Under the pieces are notes generated by a model, which was not told the origin of the DNA, did not search any database, and saw only the letters and a list, made by a program, of their open reading frames with translations. A stretch of 64,000 nt of DNA from contig CM075760.1 of assembly GCA_037974335.1 (NCBI GenBank), positions 32,215,942 through 32,279,941 of the forward strand, given 5' to 3'. This DNA comes from Prionace glauca. Lineage: Eukaryota > Chordata > Chondrichthyes > Carcharhiniformes > Carcharhinidae. This document shows, piece after piece, positions 20,765 through 30,470 of the stretch. The number at the start of each line of letters is the position of its first letter. The first letter of the stretch is position 1. Position numbers and translations under genes: made by a program.

Positions 20765-23085
20765 AAAGAAGAATATTAACACCACCCGCTGACGGGAGCA
20801 CAAGCTACATTCTTCTGTCCGTGGACCTGAAAAACCAGTCCGATACAATTCACAATTCGATTACGTTCACCTTAGTGATGGAAAGGGATAGACATGAACC
20901 TCGGGTCAGTAGTTTCAGCTGGGGGAAGGGTAATTATGAGGCTATTAGGAGAGAATTAGGAAGCATTGGTTGGACTAGGAGATTACAGGGACTGGGAACA
21001 TCCGAGATGTGGAGATTTTTCAAGGAGCAGCTATTGCGGGTCTGTGATAGGTATATCCCTGTCAGGCAAGGAGGATTTGGTAGGCCCAGGGAACCGTGGT
21101 GCACTAAAAAAGTTGATTCATTGGTTAGGAAGAAAAAGGAGGCTTATGTTCGGATGAGGCTTGAGGGCTCAGGTAGTGCATTAGAAAGTTTTAGATTGGC
21201 TAGGAGGGAGTTGAAGAGGGAGTTAAGAAGGGCTAAAAGAGGACATGAGATGACTTTGGCTGATAGGATTAAGGAGAACCCTAAGGCGTTTTACAGGTAT
21301 GTCAAGAGCAGAAGGTTGGTTAGGGCAAGATTAGGGCCAGTTACAGACAGTAGAGGGAAGTTGTGTGTGGAACCGGAGGAGATTGGAGAGGCGTTGAACC
21401 AATATTTCTCTTCGGTGTTCACGCAAGGGGACATGAATGTAGCTGAGGAGGACACTGGGGTGCAGGGGTGTAAAATAGATAGTATTGCAGTTGATACGGG
21501 GGATGTGCTGGATATTTTAGAGGGTTTGAAAATAGATAAGTCCCCTGGTCCAGATGGGATTTACCCTAGGATTCTTTGGGAGGCAAGAGAGGTGATTGCG
21601 GAGCCTCTGGCTCTGATCTTCAGGTCGTCGTTAGTCTCTGGTATAGTACCGGAAGATTGGAGGACAGCAAATGTTGACCCATTGTTTAAGAAGGGGAGAA
21701 GGGACTTCCCTAGGAATTATAGACCGGTGAGTCTTACTTCTGTGGTGGGTAAGGTTTTGGAAAGGATTATTAGAGACAGGATTTATAGTTATTTGGAGAG
21801 TAATGAGTTGATTAGAGACAGTCAGCATGGTTTTGTAGCGGGTAGGTCGTGCCTTACTAACCTTATCGAGTTCTTTGAGAAAGTGACCAAAGAGGTGGAT
21901 AGGGGTAAGGCAGTTGATGTGGTGTATATGGATTTTAGCAAGGCGTTTGATAAGGTTCACCATGGTAGGCTTCTGCAGAAAATGCAGATGTATGGGATTG
22001 GGGGTGATCTAGGTAATTGGATCAGGAATTGGCTAGCAGATAGGAGGCAGAGGGTGGTGGTTGATGGTAAATATTCGTCATGGAGTTCGGTTACGAGTGG
22101 TGTGCCTCAGGGATCTGTTTTGGGGCCACTGCTGTTTGTAATTTTTATTAATGATCTGGATGAGGGTATAGTTGGGTGGATTAGTAAGTTTGCTGATGAC
22201 ACCAAAGTCGGAGGTGTGGTAGATTGTGAGGAAGGGTGTCATAGTTTGCAGGGTGACTTAGAAAGGTTGCAGAGCTGGGCTGTGAGGTGGCGGATGGAGT
22301 TTAATGTGGAGAAGTGTGAGGTAATTCATTTCGGTAGGAATAACAGATGTGTTGAGTATAGGGCTAACGGGAGGACTTTGAATAGTGTGGAGGAGCAGAG
22401 GGATCTAGGTGTATGTGTACATAGATCCCTGAAAGTTGGAAATCAAGTAGATAAGGTTGTTAAGAAGGCATACGGTGTCTTGGCGTTTATTGGTAGGGGG
22501 ATTGAATTTAGGAGTCGCAGCGTCATGATGCAACTGTACACAACTCTGGTGCGGCCACACTTGGAGTTTTGTGTGCAGTTCTGGTTCCCACATTACAGGA
22601 AGGATGTAGAGGCTTTGGAGAGGGTGCAGAGGAGGTTTACCAGGATGTTGCCTGGTATGGAGGGGAGATCCTATGAGGAGAGACTGAGAGATTTGGGGTT
22701 GTTTTTGCTGGAAAGAAGGCGGCTAAGAGGGGATCTTATTGAAACATATAAGATGATTAGAGGTTTAGACAGGGTAGATAGTGATAGCCTTTTTCCTAGG
22801 ATGGAGAAAGCTAGCACGAGGGGGCACGACTTTAAATTAAGGGGGGGTAGTTATAGGACTGATGTCAGGGGTAGGTTCTTTACCCAGAGGGTGGTGAGGG
22901 ACTGGAATGCCCTGCCAGCTGCAGTTGTAAATGCACCTAGTTTGGGGGCGTTTAAGAGATCTGTGGATAGGTTTATGGACGAAAAGGGATTGGTATAGGC
23001 TAGTGGGTCATTGTTTTGTAACTGGTTGGCGCAACATCGTGGGCCGAAGGGCCTGTTCTGCGCTGTAATGTTCTATGTTCTATGA
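20765..23085 (+). mobile_element. CR1-family LINE, 5'-truncated, long open reverse-transcriptase frame
   Basis: The frame is open to the stop at 22998. It starts at the very end of the endonuclease region and then gives a linker with basic stretches and the complete reverse transcriptase: SPGPDGIYPRIL, NYRPVSLTSVVGKVLERII, QHGFVAGRSCLTNL, the catalytic site VVYMDFSKAFDKVHH, TSGVPQGSVLGPLLFVIFIN and FADDTKVGG. It ends with the thumb/C-terminal part RPHLEFCVQFWFPHYRKDVEAL and FFTQRVVRDWNALP. The 3' UTR carries GGGCCGAAGGGCCTGTTCTG and the tail TGTTCTATGTTCTATG. The catalytic aspartates (MDFSKAFD and FADD) are intact. The endonuclease is missing, so it cannot move by itself. The ATG at 20644 lies in the SINE and is not a LINE start. 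It is in REC8 intron 1, same direction as the gene. Confidence 0.9.
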
Positions 23086-23479
23086 TACACACTCCCACCT
23101 GCCTCCCTCCCCTGAATGTGATTTCATGCCGACTGGACAGTTAATGGAGCAACCAGCATGAACCGGGCGGTGGGTGACAAAGGCTCAGTGCTTCCCTGGG
23201 GGTGGACGGGGCGGTGGGGGGTTGGCAGGGGAGGACTGGAAGTGGGTGAGCGTTGCGTAAAGGGAGGGTAGGGCTGGTGATTCTAACATGCAGCCTTGGT
23301 GCAGGGGGGTGGGAGAGTGGAGACATCTGCTGTGGAGCGGTGTCAGTGGCCAAAATTCCTTGTTTATCAGGTACTCTGATTTCCTCCCACAGTCCGAAAG
23401 ACATGCGGGTTAGGGTGCACCGTCCGTGCTAAATCCTCCCTCAGAGAGTAAAGTTTATTTATTAGTGTCAAAAGTAGGC
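23086..23479. other. REC8 intron 1, unique sequence
   Basis: This is a moderately GC-rich piece with a G-rich run (GGACGGGGCGGTGGGGGG) and a short SINE scrap at 23385-23478 (CTCCCACAGTCCGAAAGACATGCGGGTTAGG). I see no exon with splice sites. Confidence 0.4.
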
Positions 23480-24005
23480 TTACATTTCAACATGTCAGCA
23501 ACGACTCTCGCCAACTTTTACAGATGCACCATGGAAAGCATTTTTTTCTGGTTGTATCACAGCTTGGTATGGGCTCCTGCACTTGCCCAAGAGCGCAGGA
23601 AACTACAGAAGGTCGTGAATGTTGCCCAGTCCATCAAGCAAAACAACCTCCTATCCATTGACTCTGTCTACACTTCCTGCTGCCTCGGCAAAGCAGCCGG
23701 CATAATTAAGGGCCCCACACACCCCGGACATTCTCTCTTCCACCTTCTTCCATCGAGAAAAAGATACAAAAGTCTGACATCACGTATCAACTGACTCAAG
23801 AACAGCTTCTTCCCTGCTGCTGTCAGACTTTTGAATGGACTTACTTTGCATTAAGTTGTCCTTTCTCTACACCTTAGCTATGACCGTAACACTAAATTCT
23901 GCACTCTCTTGTTTCCTTCTCCATGAACGGTATGCTTTGTATAGCGCGCAAGAAACAACACTTTTCACTGTATCCCAATATATGTGACAATAATAAATCA
24001 AATCA
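23480..24005 (+). mobile_element. L2-like LINE 3' end, plus strand
   Basis: The frame to 23794 encodes the C-terminal RT-protein block FYRCTMESIFFW, LQKVVNVAQSI, SIDSVYTSCCLGKAAGIIK and HSLFHLLPSRKRYKSLTSR. After a frame break, LKNSFFPAAVRLLNG-like sequence follows. The 3' UTR ends ATGTGACAATAATAAATCAAATCAAA. This arrangement is typical of L2-clade elements of fishes. The copy is broken and 5'-truncated. Confidence 0.7.
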
Positions 24006-24011
24006 AATCAA

Positions 24012-24155
24012 AGCACCAAAGCAGCATGTCTTTCGGACAGTGTGAGGTGCACCTGGAGGAAACTCACACTGACACAGGAAGAACGTGCAGACTCCCCACA
24101 GGCAGCGACCCAAGTCAGGACTGTGAGGCAGCAGTGCTAACCAGTGTGCCACCCC
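24012..24155 (-). mobile_element. HE1-like SINE fragment, minus strand
   Basis: ATGTCTTTCGGACAGTGTGAG...GGAGGAAACTCACACTGACAC...CGTGCAGACTCCCCACAGGC...GTGAGGCAGCAGTGCTAACC is the reverse complement of the SINE front half. The tail part is missing. Confidence 0.7.
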
Positions 24156-24403
24156 TGGCACTGAGTGTGTGGAATTCTTTCCTGCAGAGGGCTGTGGGTC
24201 GTTAGGTATGTTCGAGGCTGAGACAGGGAATCGGGGGTTACGGGGATAAAGCGGGATTGTGGGCATTGAGGATTGTCACATCGGATCAGTCTTCGAATGG
24301 GCGGAGCAGACTCGATGGGCCGAACGGCCTACTTCTGCTCCTGTGTCTTGTGGTCTTATCGATTAATTCTCACTCCTCCTCTCTCTCTCTCTCCATCTGC
24401 TAG

Positions 24404-24472
24404 GTTGGTAGCAACCAGGGCCAGGAAGGTGACCAAGCGAGACTACCTGAGGGTTAACGTGGTGAGAACCTG
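24404..24472 (+). CDS. REC8: REC8, coding exon 2
   Basis: The acceptor is CATCTGCTAG|GTTGG and the donor is ACCTG|GTGAGTAAG. The first G completes the Trp codon from exon 1, and the exon then reads LVATRARKVTKRDYLRVNVV, RT and two bases of Cys. Human REC8 has RGSRLVKREYLRVNVVKTC at this place; the core YLRVNVV is identical. This segment belongs to the Rad21/Rec8 N-terminal domain that contacts SMC3. An open frame from 24273 through this exon includes intron sequence and should not be used. Confidence 0.92.
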
Positions 24473-24639
24473 GTGAGTAAGTTTACCTCTATGGGGATGG
24501 AGGGCTGGGGCGTAGCCTGGACTGTGCCCAGGTTCAGCACTCCCAATCGCCAGCATTTGGGGAACGCCTCACCGTCCGGCAGGGGGGCAGTCTTCTCTTG
24601 GGTGAGAAATCTAACCCTGTCCACCCACCTCTCTCTCTA

Positions 24640-25085
24640 TCATAGAATTAGAATCCCGACAGTGCAGAAGGAGGCCTTTTGGCCCATTGAGCCTGCACTG
24701 ACAGCAATCTCACCCCAGGCCCTATCCCCATAACCCCAGGTATTTATCCTGCCAATCCCCTTAACATTCAGGGACAATTTAGCACGGTCAATCCACCCAA
24801 CCTGTCCATCTTTGGACACTATGGGGCAATTTAGCACGGCCAATCCACCTAACCTACACATCTTTGGATACTAAGGACTAACTTAGCATGGCCAATCCAT
24901 CCAACCTGCACATTCTTGGATACTAAGGAGCAGTTTAGCATGGCCAATCCACTTAACCTATACATCTTTGGACACTAAGGGGCAATTTACTGTGCTAAAT
25001 TCTCCCTTTGTGCACCTGAACAGGCACCAGAGTGAGGCAACTAGGGGATTTTCATGGTAACTTCATTGCAGTGTTAATGTAATCC
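24640..25085 (+). repeat. SINE-derived repeat with a second small 52-bp array (REC8 intron 2)
   Basis: It starts with another dispersed repeat (ATCATAGAATTAGAATCCCG, TTTGGCCCATTGAGCCTGCA). It then holds four to five diverged units of the same 52-bp SINE module as 19443-20630 (TTTAGCACGGTCAATCCACC, CACATCTTTGGATACTAAGG), and ends in an ordinary SINE tail (CTTCATTGCAGTGTTAATGT). The same module was therefore amplified twice, in two introns of one gene. Confidence 0.75.
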
Positions 25086-25167
25086 AGATGTTTTTCTTCC
25101 TCTCTCTCTCTCAGTATTACAGTGCTAATGACATGTCTCTTTCCCGCTCCCACTCTTTCTCTTTCAG

Positions 25168-25310
25168 TGAAGACATCATTAAGTACATCCTGGTCCAGGT
25201 CCGCCCACTCTACCCAGGCACACCACAGCCGCGATTCTCCCTCTACCTTTCGGCACAGCTGGAGATTGGAGTGGTGCGGGTGTATCACAGACAATGCAAC
25301 TACCTGATCG
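25168..25310 (+). CDS. REC8: REC8, coding exon 3
   Basis: The acceptor is CTCTTTCAG|TGAAG and the donor is CTGATCG|GTGAGTG. The junction makes Cys, and the exon reads EDIIKYILVQVRPLYPGTPQ, then PRFSLYLSAQLEIGVVRVYH and RQCNYLI. Human REC8 has PRPRFSLYLSAQLQIGVIRVY here. This is the core of the N-terminal kleisin domain. SAQL.IGV.RVY is the kleisin signature shared with RAD21, but the PRFSLYL variant is specific to REC8, which excludes RAD21 and RAD21L. Confidence 0.95.
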
Positions 25311-25489
25311 GTGAGTGTCAGCCGGGCTCGTCCGATGGAGGGGGGTGGGGAGTGGGGGGAGACTGCAGTGCCCCGCAGAGACACTAAGGAGTGACGTCAG
25401 AGGACTCTGGGTCTGTACTCGATGGATGAGGGTGGAGGAGATCACAGGATACTGAAAGACCCGGATGGAGTGGACGTGTTGAAGAAGTT

Positions 25490-25607
25490 TCCATTACAGT
25501 TTATTTATGACGGGGAGAAGGTGCAAACACCACACAGACAGTGACCCGAGCCGGGAATTGAACTGGCGCTGTGAGGCAGCAGTGCGAACTGCTGTGCCAC
25601 CCGTTAG
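25490..25607 (-). mobile_element. HE1-like SINE fragment, minus strand
   Basis: GACGGGGAGAAGGTGCAAAC, ACACAGACAGTGACCCGAGC, CGGGAATTGAACTGGC and GTGAGGCAGCAGTGCGAACT match the SINE front half on the minus strand; the piece lies inside REC8 intron 3. Confidence 0.65.
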
Positions 25608-25624
25608 TCAGAGAGACTGGGATC

Positions 25625-26530
25625 TGAGGGTGCAGCCTCAGAGTAAAGGGTCGACCCTTTAGAACTGAGATGAGGATGAATTTCTTCAGCCGGAGGGTGG
25701 TGAATCTGTGGAACTCATTGCCACAGAGGAGGCCCAGGTCACTGAGTGTATTTAAGACAAAAGGTTACGGGGAGAAGCTGGGAGAATGGGGATGATATAC
25801 ATATCAGCCGTGATCCATATCAGTCGCAAAAACCCAGCTTGCAGGTGCAGCAGGTGGTCAGGAAGGCGAATGGGATGCTGGCCTTCATAGCGAGGGGGAT
25901 TGAATATAAAAGTAGGGAGGTCTTGCTACAGCTGTATAGGGCATTGGTGAGGCCGCAGCTGGAGTACTGTGTGCAGTTTTGGGCGCCGCACCTGCGCAAG
26001 GATGTTTTGGCCCTGGAGGGAGTGCAGAGGAGGTTTACTCGGCTGATACCGGAGTTGAGGGGATTGAGCTATGAGGAGAGGCTGAATAAACTAGGCTTGT
26101 ACTCGTTAGAGTTTAGAAGAATGAGGGGAGATCTCATTGAGACGTATAAGATGATGAATGGGATGGATAGGATAGAGGTGGAGAGACTGTTCCCGCTCAA
26201 AAAAGACAGTAGGACTAGGGGGCACAGCCTCAAGATAAAGGGGAGGTGGTTTAGAACAGAGTTGAGGAGGAACTTCTTCACTCAAAGGGTGGTGAATCTC
26301 TGGAATTCTCTGCCCGTTGAAGTGGTGGAGGCTGCCTCGCTAAATATTTTTAAGAAACGGGTTGATGGGTTTTTGATAAGAGAAGGGATTAAGGGTTATG
26401 GGGAGAGGGCGGGAAGGTGGAGCTGAGTCACGACAGATCAGCCATGATCTTATTGAATGGCGGGGCAGGCTCGAAGGGCCAGATGGCCTACTCCTGCTCC
26501 TATTTCTTATGTTCTTATGTTCTTATGTTC
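25625..26530 (+). mobile_element. Two CR1-family LINE 3' ends in tandem
   Basis: An older fragment (25625-25800, GCAGCCTCAGAGTAAAGGG, TTCTTCAGCCGGAGGGTGGT) is followed by a younger 5'-truncated copy from about 25815. The younger frame to 26426 is open: LQVQQVVRKANGMLAFIARG, RPQLEYCVQFWAPHLRKDV, RRMRGDLIETYKMMNGMDRI and NFFTQRVVNLWNSLPVEVV. It ends in the tail TTATGTTCTTATGTTCTTATGTT. It is close to the copy at 1-425 (about 97% by eye). Confidence 0.85.
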
Positions 26531-26574
26531 CAATTGCAGTGCAGACTTGATGGGCCGAATGGCCTAATTCTGCG

Positions 26575-27230
26575 CCTATGTTTTGATTTTGACTGGATCC
26601 ATTACTGTCACATGTATTACTATACACTGAAAAGTATTGTTCCTTGCACACTATACGAACAAAGCATACCATTCATAGAGAAGGAAAGGAGAGAGTGTAG
26701 TGTAACAGTCATAGCTAGAGCATTGAGAAAGATCAACTTAATGCAAAGTAGGTCCATTTAAAAGTCTGACAGCAGCAGGGAAGAAGCTGTTCTTGAGTCG
26801 GTGGTTACATGACGGAGAACGGAGTTGAGGAGGAACTTCTTCACTCAAAGGATGGTGAATCTCTGGAATTCTCTGCCCGTTGAAGTGGTGGAGGCTGCCT
26901 CGCTAAATATTTTTAAGAAGCGGGTTGATGGGTTTTTGATAAGAGAGGGGATTAAGGGTTATGGGGAGAGGGCGGGAAAGTGGAACTGAGCCACGACAGA
27001 TCAGCCATGATCTTATTGAATGGCGGCGCAGGCTCGAAGGGCTAGATGGCCTACTCCTGCTCCTATTTCTTATGACCTCAGACTTTTGTAACTTTTTCCC
27101 GATGGAAGAAGGTGGAAGAGAGAATGTCCGAGGTTGGTGGCTCCTTCATTATACTGGCTGCTTTTCCGAGGCAGCGGGAAGTGTAGACAGAGTCAATGGA
27201 TGGGAGGCTGGTTTGAGCAATGGCCATCTC
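26575..27230 (-). mobile_element. L2-like LINE (minus) split by a CR1 3' end (plus)
   Basis: The minus-strand L2 tail (CACATGTATTACTATACACTG, AGCATACCATTCATAGAG) runs to about 26815 (AAGTCTGACAGCAGCAGGGA). It resumes at about 27077 (CAGACTTTTGTAACTTTTTCCCG, GAGGCAGCGGGAAGTGTAGAC). Between them, 26818-27076 is a CR1 3' end on the plus strand (GTTGAGGAGGAACTTCTTCA ... CTCCTGCTCCTATTTCTTATG). CR1 therefore inserted into L2, which dates the CR1 subfamily as the younger one. Confidence 0.75.
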
Positions 27231-27265
27231 TCCCTCTCTCTCTCTTCCCCCCGACCCCTCCGCAG

Positions 27266-27341
27266 ACGAGATCCAGCAAATTCTAGACCGTCTGCATCGG
27301 ATGGAATCGCAAGTTCGCATCAACATGGTGGACGAAGTGCA
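27266..27341 (+). CDS. REC8: REC8, coding exon 4
   Basis: The acceptor is CCCCTCCGCAG|ACGAG and the donor is GAAGTGCA|GTGAGTG. With the last G of exon 3 it reads DEIQQILDRLHRMESQVRIN and MVDEV plus two bases. Human REC8 continues EDIQHILERLHRAQLQIRIDM, so the exon completes the helical end of the N-terminal domain. The reading frame is open to the donor. The next exon should start in phase 2, but none was found: a tandem repeat starts 80 bases later and a 100-N gap follows at 28068. The linker, separase-cleaved region and C-terminal winged helix of REC8 are not in this window. Confidence 0.92.
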
Positions 27342-27419
27342 GTGAGTGTCAAACATCCCGGGGTTGGACATCTCTGATAGAGGAAGGAGAAGAGACATCC
27401 TGGCCAGGGGAGAGTGGCA

Positions 27420-28067
27420 GGGAGGGTGGGGGAGAGTACAGGGTAGAGAGTGTGGAGGAGGGGGAGAGAGAGTGTGGGGAGACGGGGAGAGAGAGAGTGT
27501 GTGGGGAGAGAGAGTGTGGGGGAGACGGGGGTAGAGAGAAAATGTGAAAAAGGGGGGGAGAGAGAGAGAGAATGGAGGAAAGAGAGAGAGAGTGAGTGTG
27601 AGGGGAGAGGGAGGGAGAGAGTGTTGGGGGAGAGGGAGAGAGAGGGTGTTGGGGGAGAGGGAGGGAGAGAGAGTGTTGGGGGAGAGGGTGTTGGGGGAGA
27701 GGGAGGGAGAGAGAGCGTTGGGGGAGAGGGAGAGAGAGAGAGAACGTTGGGGAGAGGAGGAGAGAGCGTTGGGGGAGAGGGAGGAGAGAGAGCGTTGGGG
27801 GAGAGAGGAGGGGAGAGAGGTGTTGGGGGAGAGGGAGGGAGAGAGAGTGTTGGGGGAGAGGGAGGGAGAGGGTGTTGGGGGAGAGGGAGGGAGAGAGAGT
27901 GTTGGGGGAGAGGGAGGGAGAGAGAGTGTTGGGGGAGAGGGAGGGAGAGAGAGTGTTGGGGGAGAGGGAGGGAGAGAGAGTGTTGAGAGAGGGGGAGAGA
28001 GGGAGAGAGAGTGTTGGGGGAGAGGGAGGGAGAGGGTGTTGGGGAGAGGGACACAGTGAGCACGTGA
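27420..28067 (+). repeat. G-rich minisatellite (GAGAGAGTGTTGGGGGAGAGGGAGG units)
   Basis: Roughly 25-29-base units of GTGTTGGGGGAGAGGGAGGG in tandem run up to the assembly gap. Open frames in several phases on both strands are repeat translations. The G-run density would favour polymerase stalling, which may be why the assembly breaks here. Confidence 0.9.
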
Positions 28068-28167
28068 NNNNNNNNNNNNNNNNNNNNNNNNNNNNNNNNN
28101 NNNNNNNNNNNNNNNNNNNNNNNNNNNNNNNNNNNNNNNNNNNNNNNNNNNNNNNNNNNNNNNNNNN
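28068..28167. other. Assembly gap, 100 N
   Basis: Exactly 100 N, the usual placeholder for a gap of unknown length. Different tandem repeats lie on the two sides (GGGGGAGAGGG on the left, CACACAGATACAG on the right), so the missing sequence may be long, and the join is not proved by the sequence itself. Confidence 0.98.
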
Positions 28168-28610
28168 CACACAGAATACAGAGAGAGAGACATACAGATA
28201 GAGTGAGAGAGACACACACACAGATACAGAGAGACACACACAGATACAGTGAGAGACACACAGATTCAGAGAGAGAGATATACAGATAGAGTGAGAGAGA
28301 GACACACACAGATACAGTGAGACACACACAGATACAGTGAGAGACACACAGATACAGAGAGAGAGACATACAGATAGAGTGAGAGAGACACACACAGATA
28401 CAGTGAGAGACACACATATACAGAGAGAGAGACATACAGATAGAGTGAGAGAGACACACACAGATAGTGAGAGACACACAGATACAGTGAGAGAGACATA
28501 CAGATAGAGTGAGAGAGACACACACACAGATACAGAGAGACACACACAGATACAGTGAGAGAGACACACATACAGATACAGTGAGAGACACACAGATACA
28601 CAGAGAGAGA
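28168..28610 (+). repeat. GA/CA minisatellite (ACACACAGATACAGTGAGAG units)
   Basis: Tandem units of CACACAGATACAGTGAGAGA and CATACAGATAGAGTGAGAGA. Minus-strand frames ([14 protein letters not shown]) are repeat translations. It ends abruptly in a CR1 3' end at 28611. Confidence 0.9.
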
Positions 28611-28785
28611 TGCGGGTTGATGGGTTTTTGATAAGAGAAGGGATTAAGGGTTATGGGGAGAGGGTGGGAAGGTGGAACTGAACACGACAGATCAGCAATG
28701 ATCTTATTGAATGGCGGGGCAGGCTCGAAGGGCCAGATGGCCTACTCCTGCTCCTATTTCTTATGGTCTTATAATGTTCTTATGA
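28611..28785 (+). mobile_element. CR1 LINE 3' end
   Basis: GCGGGTTGATGGGTTTTTGATAAG, AGGGATTAAGGGTTATGGGG, GAATGGCGGGGCAGGCTCGA and CTCCTGCTCCTATTTCTTATG match the last 170 bases of the copy at 26350-26520. Confidence 0.85.
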
Positions 28786-29939
28786 TTACTATCAAGTAAA
28801 CCGGTTGGACTGTAACCTGGTGTGGTGAGACGTCTTACTGTGTGTGAAGCTGGCAGTGAGCCCGTGTGGAGAGGAAGTGTTTGTTTGTAAGAGACAGAGC
28901 AGAGTTGGGCGAGCAGAAACTGATAGGCGAGTTGGGCAGACATGAGGACGGCCTGAAGCGGGATGTGGGGTTTGGCCTGGAGACAATTTCTTGAAGCTGC
29001 GATTGCCACTGGAGACAGGGACAATGTGTGTAGGTGTAAAGAGGGGCATTGCCAGCATTATGTTGCAAGCGATGGCGCGTTTGTGAAGCCAACCGTCTGC
29101 AGTCACTTGAGGAAAGAAGGAGCAGCGCTGGGAAAGCTGGTGATAGCAAATAAAACCTGTTGGACGACATCAGAGTGAGTTGTGCGAGAGCTGATTTTTG
29201 AAGTTTGAGGATGTCCCCAGAAAGGGGGGTGGTGCACCGTTCCGGAGATACTGCAATACCAGGCCGATACATGGAGTGAACAGAGCAAGCCCTTATTCCA
29301 TCTCCCTGCTCCAAAAATCAATCCAGGTAGTGGGTTCCTGGAACTCGCTGCCGGGGAGAGATAGTAGAAGCGGATGCAGTTTTAAGTCAGCTGACAAGTA
29401 CATGAATAGGATGGGAATAGAGGGATATGGTCCTGGAAGGATAGGGGGTTTTAGTTAAGTCGGGGCAGCATGGTCAGTGAAGGTTTGAAGGGCCGAATGG
29501 CATGTTCCTGGGCTGTAATTTTCTCTGTTCTTTGTACTGCCATTTTTCTTAACCCAAAACTGAGCTTCAGACCCTGTAGCTCTATATTTAACCCCTCCAT
29601 CTCTGACATCTCTCCAGTCAGACAACCCTGTGAGATGTCTGTACTGATCTTATTGTGGCATCATGAGCGTTCCACATACAACATGAGTTCCATCTATAAA
29701 TTCTCATCTTGAACATTTCCATTGAAATTTCAAGGCAAGCAGAGCTTTTTGAGCAGAATGGTTCAGATTCCCATCCCCTTTGATGTGAACAAGTTGTTTC
29801 TGATTTCACTACAGAGGTTGTCTATTAAACATTGACTGAACACAGGGGGTGAATGTGAGAAGCTGCAGTTTCCAGTTGAAGAGGTTCCAATGTCTCTGAG
29901 CAGCTGAACTGGGGAAACCTTTGGGCAGAGACTGTCCTG
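28786..29939. other. Mixed sequence, with a LINE-like 3' end at about 29310-29545
   Basis: No REC8 exon 5 was seen. At 29320-29545 there is a repeat 3' end (TTCCTGGAACTCGCTGCCGG, TGGTCCTGGAAGGATAGGGG, GAAGGGCCGAATGGCATGTTC). The rest (28800-29200 and 29550-29939) has no pattern I recognise. The open frame at 28963-29178 lacks splice context. Confidence 0.4.
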
Positions 29940-30340
29940 CTGCTATTTCCCTTCCTGGCCACCAGGGGTCGCTGTAACACTCCCAGGCACTACACCACTC
30001 AGTGTCACCTCTTGCCCACTCCGGCCCGGCCGCTGCTCATTGGCGGAACATCCGGGACCTGAAGAGAGGCGGGGCCAGCCGCCATATTTCCGTGACGTCA
30101 CCGTCAGCCCCTCCCCCCGTCGAGGAAAAAGCGACGGTTGAGAAATGTAGAAAGTGAGAGAAATTCCCACCCGGAAATCCCGCCCGGAGCGGAATTAAAA
30201 TTAAATAAAATACATATTTTTATGAAGAGGCAGGTGGCGGAACCGCGCATGTGCTGTAGTATTTTCCCAGAGCGCACCGCGCGGGGGTGACTGAAAAACA
30301 GACGCAATAAAAACAGAAACGATTTTCCCGAATGGAGAAG
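29940..30340. promoter_or_regulatory. Orphan CpG promoter region
   Basis: The stretch is GC- and CpG-rich, with a CTCF-like GGCCACCAGGGGTCGCTG at 29957, an inverted CCAAT (TCATTGGCGG), a GC box (GAGGCGGGGCC), CCGCCATATTTCC, and a perfect CRE (TGACGTCA) at about 30092. This combination is typical of vertebrate housekeeping promoters. No first coding exon can be assigned on either strand, so the gene it serves is unknown. Confidence 0.5.
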
Positions 30341-30470
30341 GAACCGAAAGTCTGACGGGTGAGGATGTGAATAATAATCATCAGAATTTAAAATATTAAA
30401 AGATTAACATGGAACTGCCTGGGCGCATGTGCGGGAGGGGATGTCAACCAGAGAGCAGCGCGGGGGGACG

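Noticed and set aside
24273-24476. Single-exon 67-codon frame ending KRDYLRVNVVRTW
   Set aside because: Only its last part is coding (REC8 exon 2); the front is intron and the TGG-stop lies beyond the donor.
27078-28601. Long frames around the N gap (LSLPPSPPTLSLP, GREREGVGGEGG)
   Set aside because: Minisatellite translations, some reading through the 100 N.
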